A stretch of 37,535 bases of DNA from Fidelibacterota bacterium. GTDB lineage: Bacteria; Fidelibacterota; UBA2242. Below, piece by piece: positions 33,364-37,535 of this stretch. The number at the start of each line of letters is the position of its first letter. Within the stretch, counting starts at the first letter, position 1. The position numbers and the translations under genes are program-made. The stretch lies in assembly GCA_016782645.1 (NCBI GenBank), contig JADHYC010000020.1, forward strand, positions 1 through 37,535, read 5' to 3'. The notes below the pieces were generated by a model. The model was given only the letters and a program-made list of their open reading frames with translations, did not search any database and had not been told where the DNA came from.

Positions 33364-34257
33364 TCACTCTGGACTTCTTGTTTTGGAAGATATTTTTTTT
33401 ATGTGCTCGGGAGTTGTTCCACAACACCCCCCTACTATTTTCACTCCTTTTGAGATCCATGCATGAGCGATATTTGCATAATTATCTGGAGTAAAATCAG
33501 GATTATCTTTCCAGCCAAATTCTTTATCATAAATGCCAGCATTGGCATAGACTGCTACTGGTAGTGTAATCTTTGTCAAGTAATTATCAATTACTTGAGA
33601 AATAATAGAATGTTGCGTACAGTTTATAGAGAATCCTTGGATTCCCAGATTCTTCAGTTCTGTATACGTAATAAAAAGATCACTGCCATCAAATATATTT
33701 CCGTTTGTGTCTAAAATAAAACTGGTTATAACCGGGAGTTTGGTTTCAAGAGATACCTTTGAAGCGGCGATTGCTTCACGAAAAGTATTCATTGTTTCTA
33801 TAAGGATAAAGTCAACACCTGCTTCAGCAAGCCACATTGCGTTTTCTCGATGTTCAATAAGTGCAGTTTCGTAATCTGGAGAAAGTTCGGGTTGATAGCA
33901 ATCTTCGAGAGGAGAGATGGAACCGGCAATCCATATTTTTCTATCTGGTTTAAGTGTATTGATCGCAGATCTTGCAATTGAAGCAGCCATTTTTGTTGCT
34001 GAAAAGGCATCTTTCTTTGTAAGTCCTGCTTTGAGAAAAGTTCTTGAATTTGTTCGAAAAGTATTGGTTGTAATTATATCTGCACCGGCTTTAATGTAAT
34101 CCATGTGAATCTGTTTTACTATTTCAGGATTTTCAAGGAGCACACCAGCAGACCATAGGGGCAGTTCAATAGAAATTCCTCTTCGACACAATTCTGTTCC
34201 CATGGCGCCGTCTAAAATTAGAGAAAACTTTTTTCTAAGTCGGGAAGTAAAATTCAT
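33364..34257 (-). CDS. Homocysteine S-methyltransferase-like protein
   Basis: A 297-aa protein of the S-methyl_trans family, a TIM barrel that moves a methyl group to homocysteine. Zinc ligands are visible: Cys213 in GFSINCTQ, and Cys278-Cys279 in KIVGGCCGTTPEHI. The N-terminal LILDGAMGTEL and GADIITTNTFRTN are also family marks. It is the size of the catalytic domain alone, so it lacks the cobalamin parts of MetH. With a UROD-type methyltransferase and a corrinoid protein within 3 kb, it may take methyl from that protein or from S-methylmethionine or betaine. The start overlaps the PAP2 stop (ATGA), which shows co-translation. No ribosome site is needed or seen. Confidence 0.92.
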   Translation of the reverse strand: MNFTSRLRKKFSLILDGAMGTELCRRGISIELPLWSAGVLLENPEIVKQIHMDYIKAGADIITTNTFRTNSRTFLKAGLTKKDAFSATKMAASIARSAINTLKPDRKIWIAGSISPLEDCYQPELSPDYETALIEHRENAMWLAEAGVDFILIETMNTFREAIAASKVSLETKLPVITSFILDTNGNIFDGSDLFITYTELKNLGIQGFSINCTQHSIISQVIDNYLTKITLPVAVYANAGIYDKEFGWKDNPDFTPDNYANIAHAWISKGVKIVGGCCGTTPEHIKKISSKTRSPE

Positions 34258-35017
34258 AATTTAAATGAATAACTTATTGATGTATTGGAATTATTTTTGT
34301 CATTGTAGATTTTAAATTCAAAAAAATGCTGGTTAGCAAAACTTTTCCCAATGATAGTTCCCAATATAGCAGCTGCAATTACATCTGACAAATAGTGTTT
34401 ATTATCATTTATTCTAGAGCTTGCAACAAATCCAGCCATAAAATACGCAAGATAGCCAACTTTTTTCCCGTAAATTTCGTTTAGACAAGCGGCAAGAGCA
34501 AATGAGCCAGAAGTATGTCCGGATGGGAAAGATTTATAGCTCTTTTATTGGGTCGTTCACGATGAGTAATATCTTTCAATATAGATGTTATTAGAGCAGT
34601 AGTTTGAACTGATTCTGCTATTAATTGAACCTGGGAGATTGTTTTAGGAAAAGGTTGTTTACTAATAAAGCCTGTAGCAGTGACTAATGTAATTCCTCCA
34701 ATATATCCCCATGGGCTACCATATAAATCACCTATTTTTGATATTGATTTTGAGTAAAATCCCCTTTTTTGAGCGTAATTCTGGACTCTATTATCAATTA
34801 TAAATGCAGTAGGTAGCAGCAGTACTCCAGCAAGCAATACGGAACGATGAGTCTTAAAACTAACTGTTCTTTTTATTGCGTTATAATAATGACCGGGGTA
34901 CCACTTAATATATTCAATTGTTTTATAGAGTGGATCAGGTATATCTGTTGAAAATGCCTTAATTTGTATAAGCAAAACAATAATAATTATGACAGACAAT
35001 TTTAGTAAATATCTCAT
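34254..35017 (-). pseudogene. PAP2-family phosphatase, split by a frameshift
   Basis: The upstream frame (35017 down to about 34540) has a signal-like N-terminus (MRYLLKLSVIIIIVLL) and the first phosphatase motif KDITHRERP (KX6RP). The frame then breaks at about 34535-34537. In the next frame the sequence continues as KSFPSGHTSGSFALAACL, and then as SRINDNKHYLSD (SRX5HX3D), to the stop at 34254. Adding one base restores a protein of about 254 aa with all three catalytic motifs, so the loss is recent or an assembly error. It lies 11 nt after the flavin reductase and overlaps the methyltransferase by ATGA. Confidence 0.85.
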
Positions 35018-35028
35018 AGATATAGTTT

Positions 35029-35577
35029 TTAGTCTCGTGGTAGTACAACAATGGAAGATTTGTCTATTGTGATGTAAGTATCGCTGCCGAGATAGAGAGT
35101 TGGATAGATGTTTTGGCGATTTAATATTCTGTTTTCTCTGAATATGTCGTCTTTTTCTTCAACGTGCACAATTTCGCCGACGAATAATGTATGATCTCCC
35201 ACTTTTATGGTCTGTTTTAACTTACATTCAATTACCTCATAAGCATCAGAAATGAAAGGGATGTTGATATGTATTCCCTGTTCTATTTGGAGATTAAGTA
35301 CATCAATTTTGTTGCAGTCTTTACCGGAGATTTGACCGGTTGCGTTTATCAATTCAAGTTTGTTGAATGGCAGGAAATTGCAATTGAATTCGCCCGACTT
35401 GATAATCATGTCATGAGTAAAACGCTTGGGAGAAATGGCAACACCATAAAGTGGTGGAGTATGTGAAAGGCAAGTATGCCAGGCGGCAGCCATATAGTTG
35501 ACCTTTTCTCCACTTTTTGCTCCAACTACTGTTACCAACTTTGGATAAGCTTGATGAGATTTTTGAGTGATTGTCAT
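35029..35577 (-). CDS. Flavin reductase-like FMN-binding protein
   Basis: A 182-aa cytoplasmic flavoprotein of the flavin-reductase-like/flavoredoxin family (PF01613). Family landmarks are VTVVGAKSGEKVNYMAAAWHTCLSHTPPLYGVAISPKRFTHDMI (N-terminal FMN-binding part), GEFNCNFLP and HTLFVGEIVHVE. It should bind FMN and pass electrons from NAD(P)H or another donor. It begins a minus-strand operon with the PAP2 phosphatase and the homocysteine methyltransferase. A role in keeping a cobalamin cofactor reduced would fit the methyl-transfer genes nearby, but this is a guess. Confidence 0.88.
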   Translation of the reverse strand: MTITQKSHQAYPKLVTVVGAKSGEKVNYMAAAWHTCLSHTPPLYGVAISPKRFTHDMIIKSGEFNCNFLPFNKLELINATGQISGKDCNKIDVLNLQIEQGIHINIPFISDAYEVIECKLKQTIKVGDHTLFVGEIVHVEEKDDIFRENRILNRQNIYPTLYLGSDTYITIDKSSIVVLPRD

Positions 35578-35846
35578 CTATTCCCCCTCAGTTTTTTTGT
35601 TTCTTTGAAATATATATATGTAGAATGATAAAATAAAGGAAGGATTTTTCTGAGTATAAATTAAAAGAAGAATTTAAGTGATGCTGGAATTGGTAAAATT
35701 TTAAAATATATAAAAAATGTGATCATACATTAAGTATATCAAAGTCTATAAATGTTAAGATTTGCAATCAAGAAGATCTATTTTATTGTTGTCTGTTAAT
35801 TTATTTTTAATCTCATCATGACTTCAATTGTAAGTTGTGATTGCGT
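35578..35846. other. Promoter-bearing intergenic region of the minus-strand operon
   Basis: No gene is seen. AT-rich DNA directly before the flavin-reductase gene should contain its promoter; no clear boxes are recognised. Confidence 0.4.
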
Positions 35847-35879
35847 AACCTTGCGAAGGTTCCGAACCTTTGCAAGGTT
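35847..35879 (-). terminator. Hairpin at the 3' end of the UROD-type gene
   Basis: AACCTTGC (35847-35854) and AAGGTTC pair with GAACCTT and GCAAGGTT (35872-35879), with small mismatches. It abuts the TAA of the minus-strand UROD gene. There is no T-run, so it could be a terminator, a messenger-stabilising hairpin or a dispersed palindromic repeat. Confidence 0.55.
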
Positions 35880-36910
35880 TAAAACTTACCGAATTCCCTC
35901 GCCGCTTCAAGCATTGCCACATAATTTTCAAACTTCACATAATCCGGAATGCTATTACCCGAGCCGACACAGTATCCTCCATTATAGCTGGCTTTTTCGA
36001 TATTGGATTTTACTTTTTTCCGTATCTCTTCTTCTGTTCCTCTCGATAATAAATCCACGTCCACATGTCCGATTAGACTGAGTTTATCTCCGTAGCGTTT
36101 TTTTACTTCGGCAATATCCATTGCCTGTGGTTCAATTGGGTGAAGGGCATCTACTCCTGAATTGATAATATCTTCCATAACCTTAAAAAGATTTCCGTCT
36201 GAATGGTAAATAAATGGTTTGTTATATTCTTTTGCCAGATCGCCAATTTTCTCTAACCATGAGAAAAAATATTGACTGAGTACTGCGGGCGACACCATTA
36301 ATCCGGAAATGTAAGCAATGTCATCACTGTACCAGATAACATCAACGGCATCACTTTGAGCGAAGCATTCAAACATACTGAGAACCAAATTTCCGATTTT
36401 ATCGAATAATGCAGTAATTAAGTCCGGATTATCAAAAAGTGCATAAGAGAAATTTTCAAACCCCATAAGTTCCCAAACCATTGTAAAAATATCACCGTAT
36501 TGTCCTATTACACCCATACCTTCCGGGAGTAAATCACGTACTTTTTCAAAATTAGAGTAATCGAAATCTTCTTTCTTTGGAAATTGATATTTTTCTAGTT
36601 CTTCAAAATTTGTGATGATTCCTTTTCCCTCAGTAGCCCATTTTCTTGATACTGTTCCATCATCATTAAATGTTGTATTCTCATTGTCCTGTAATAAAAG
36701 TTTTCCGGGATTGAAATTTGCATTAGGTTGAAGTTTGATATAGTCGTAACCTGCTTCATGCCAGAAATCAATATCATCCTTTAAAGTTTTAATTGATCTG
36801 CCTAAATATTTTTCTTTAATAATCGGATGAATGCCTAATTCTGCAACAGGGACGTAGTCTGCTTTGCCTCTTTTTAGTGTAAGTTTAAATTGTTCGATGT
36901 TTGGGTTCAT
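35879..36910 (-). CDS. Uroporphyrinogen-decarboxylase-fold methyltransferase
   Basis: A 343-aa protein of the UROD family. It begins with a QFKLTLKRGKADYVPV-type N-terminus, and its late part has PFIYHSDGNLFKVMEDII, LHPIEPQAMDIAEVKKRYG, LSLIGHVDVDLLSRGTEEEI and GGYCVGSGNSIPDYV. True HemE enzymes act in haem synthesis, but these late motifs (the His in HSDG and the Cys in GGYC) are those of corrinoid methyltransferases such as MtaA/MtbA, where they bind zinc. A corrinoid protein starts 150 bp away on the other strand, which supports a methyltransferase role. Substrate (a methoxy or methylamine compound, or coenzyme M/homocysteine-like thiol) is unknown. Confidence 0.87.
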   Translation of the reverse strand: MNPNIEQFKLTLKRGKADYVPVAELGIHPIIKEKYLGRSIKTLKDDIDFWHEAGYDYIKLQPNANFNPGKLLLQDNENTTFNDDGTVSRKWATEGKGIITNFEELEKYQFPKKEDFDYSNFEKVRDLLPEGMGVIGQYGDIFTMVWELMGFENFSYALFDNPDLITALFDKIGNLVLSMFECFAQSDAVDVIWYSDDIAYISGLMVSPAVLSQYFFSWLEKIGDLAKEYNKPFIYHSDGNLFKVMEDIINSGVDALHPIEPQAMDIAEVKKRYGDKLSLIGHVDVDLLSRGTEEEIRKKVKSNIEKASYNGGYCVGSGNSIPDYVKFENYVAMLEAAREFGKF

Positions 36911-37059
36911 AATTTTTTTGGGAAATTTAATTTGTAATACATTTTGTTGCGAGATTATCAGATAACGTCATTGAAATTTAAGTTATTTGCGTAACTTTAT
37001 CATTATCCTTTTTTTAAAATTTAGTTTAATTTACATTTATTATGAATTCAGGAGATATT
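36911..37059. promoter_or_regulatory. Divergent promoter region of the methyl-transfer genes
   Basis: AT-rich, 149 bp, between two divergent starts. AAGTTA (36980-36985) and TAACTT (36992-36997) form an inverted repeat that might bind a regulator. No cobalamin riboswitch hallmark was seen. AGGAG (37050-37054) is the ribosome site of the corrinoid protein. Confidence 0.5.
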
Positions 37060-37535
37060 ATGTCGGTTTTAGAAAAAATATCGGAAAATCTGCAAATCGG
37101 AAAGGCAAACGGTGTCCTGGAACTAATTGAGAAATCTATTGAGGAAGGACTTCCAACTGAGGATATTCTTAATAATGGTTTAATAAAAGGAATGTCTGTA
37201 GTAGGAAGAAAATTCAAAGATGGCGAAATTTTTATTCCGGAAGTACTTATTGCGGCAAGGGCTATGACAAAAGGAATTGAGAGGTTAGAACCACTGCTTA
37301 TAGAAAGTGGGATTGAGCCTAAAGGTAAATTGCTAATAGGAACAGTTCAGGATGATCTACATGATATTGGTAAAAATCTGGTTTCAGTGATGTTTAGAGG
37401 TGCGGGGTTTCAAGTTGTTGACCTGGGAGTTAATATAACAGTGGATAGATTTGTCGAAGAGGCTAAAAAACATACCCCTGATGTAATAGGCTTATCTGCT
37501 TTATTAACAACTACAATGGTGAATATGGAGGAAAT
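37060..37535 (+). CDS. Corrinoid (B12-binding) methyltransferase protein, cut by the window end
   Basis: Translation from ATG 37060 (after AGGAG) runs open to the last base, giving about 158 residues. It has a helical cap (LIKGMSVVGRKFKDGEIFIPEVL), then GKLLIGTVQDDLHDIGKNLV, the DxHxxG motif whose His binds cobalt, and the Rossmann-like GFQVVDLGVNI and PDVIGLSALLTTTMVNM. It is related to MtaC/MtbC and to the cobalamin domain of MetH. Its partner is probably the UROD-type methyltransferase encoded divergently. The C-terminal quarter lies outside the window. Not found as an ORF because no stop is present; I read it directly. Confidence 0.92.
   Translation, partial: MSVLEKISENLQIGKANGVLELIEKSIEEGLPTEDILNNGLIKGMSVVGRKFKDGEIFIPEVLIAARAMTKGIERLEPLLIESGIEPKGKLLIGTVQDDLHDIGKNLVSVMFRGAGFQVVDLGVNITVDRFVEEAKKHTPDVIGLSALLTTTMVNMEE

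Noticed and set aside
36911..37059. Cobalamin riboswitch before the corrinoid gene
   Set aside because: The region is only 149 bp, very AT-rich, and shows no B12-box (GCCACTG-type) sequence.

Overview
The window is AT-rich DNA, probably from a bacterium of the FCB assemblage outside classical Bacteroidetes (Calditrichota, KSB1, Marinimicrobia or Ignavibacteria type). The signs are several secreted proteins ending in a 'NYPNPFNPST' type C-terminal sorting module (type IX secretion, T9SS), two TonB-dependent receptors with N-terminal carboxypeptidase-like regulatory domains, a PorV/UPF0164-type outer-membrane protein, and many lipoproteins. I cannot place it more precisely by eye.

Layout. (1) 143-3301: two secreted T9SS-tagged proteins, a possible glycosidase-like protein and a two-module jelly-roll protein, closed by a strong terminator. 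(2) 3343-3890: an IS30-family remnant and other repeat debris. (3) 3893-21974: a long co-directional run that reads as one operon. It holds a TonB-dependent receptor, a 1193-aa secreted protein, a PorV-like barrel, three nucleoside-hydrolase-family proteins (one a lipoprotein, two T9SS-tagged with extra modules, one of these frameshifted), a GRP/ureide-permease-like transporter, an ADP-ribosylglycohydrolase-family lipoprotein, a fragment of a second permease, ribokinase, and a SurA/parvulin-like lipoprotein. (4) 21975-23031: a gene-free kilobase with a structured GC-rich stretch, a tRNA-Lys(CUU) 3' half and two terminators. (5) 23032-29405: TrpF-like isomerase coupled to a HAD phosphatase, an Oar-like TonB-dependent receptor, a HAD remnant and a membrane protein. 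(6) 29406-30750: gene-poor, with a 21-bp tandem repeat, palindromes, an isolated terminator and a second, interrupted copy of the tRNA-Lys 3' half. (7) 30751-32973: C69 dipeptidase and a GYD-domain protein. (8) 33021-33120: a MITE-like inverted-repeat element. (9) Minus strand 34254-35577: flavin reductase, a frameshifted PAP2 phosphatase and a homocysteine S-methyltransferase-like protein. (10) 35879-37535: a UROD-type methyltransferase divergent from a corrinoid protein cut by the window end.

The most interesting system is region 3. I read it as an extracytoplasmic N-riboside scavenging pathway. Surface and periplasmic hydrolases would cut nucleosides or ADP-ribose-like compounds, the permease would import the ribose (or base), and ribokinase would make ribose 5-phosphate. 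It resembles in logic the ribose-utilisation (rus) loci of Bacteroides, but no SusD is present. A large FlgD/FN3-type secreted protein and a PorV-like barrel sit where SusD would be. The substrate and the joint action are inference; the family calls are mostly clear from motifs. A second theme is cobalamin-linked methyl transfer at the right end (UROD-type methyltransferase, corrinoid protein, zinc-type homocysteine methyltransferase). The window also carries many decayed pieces: an IS30 tail, a permease tail, a HAD head, two frameshifted genes and two tRNA halves.
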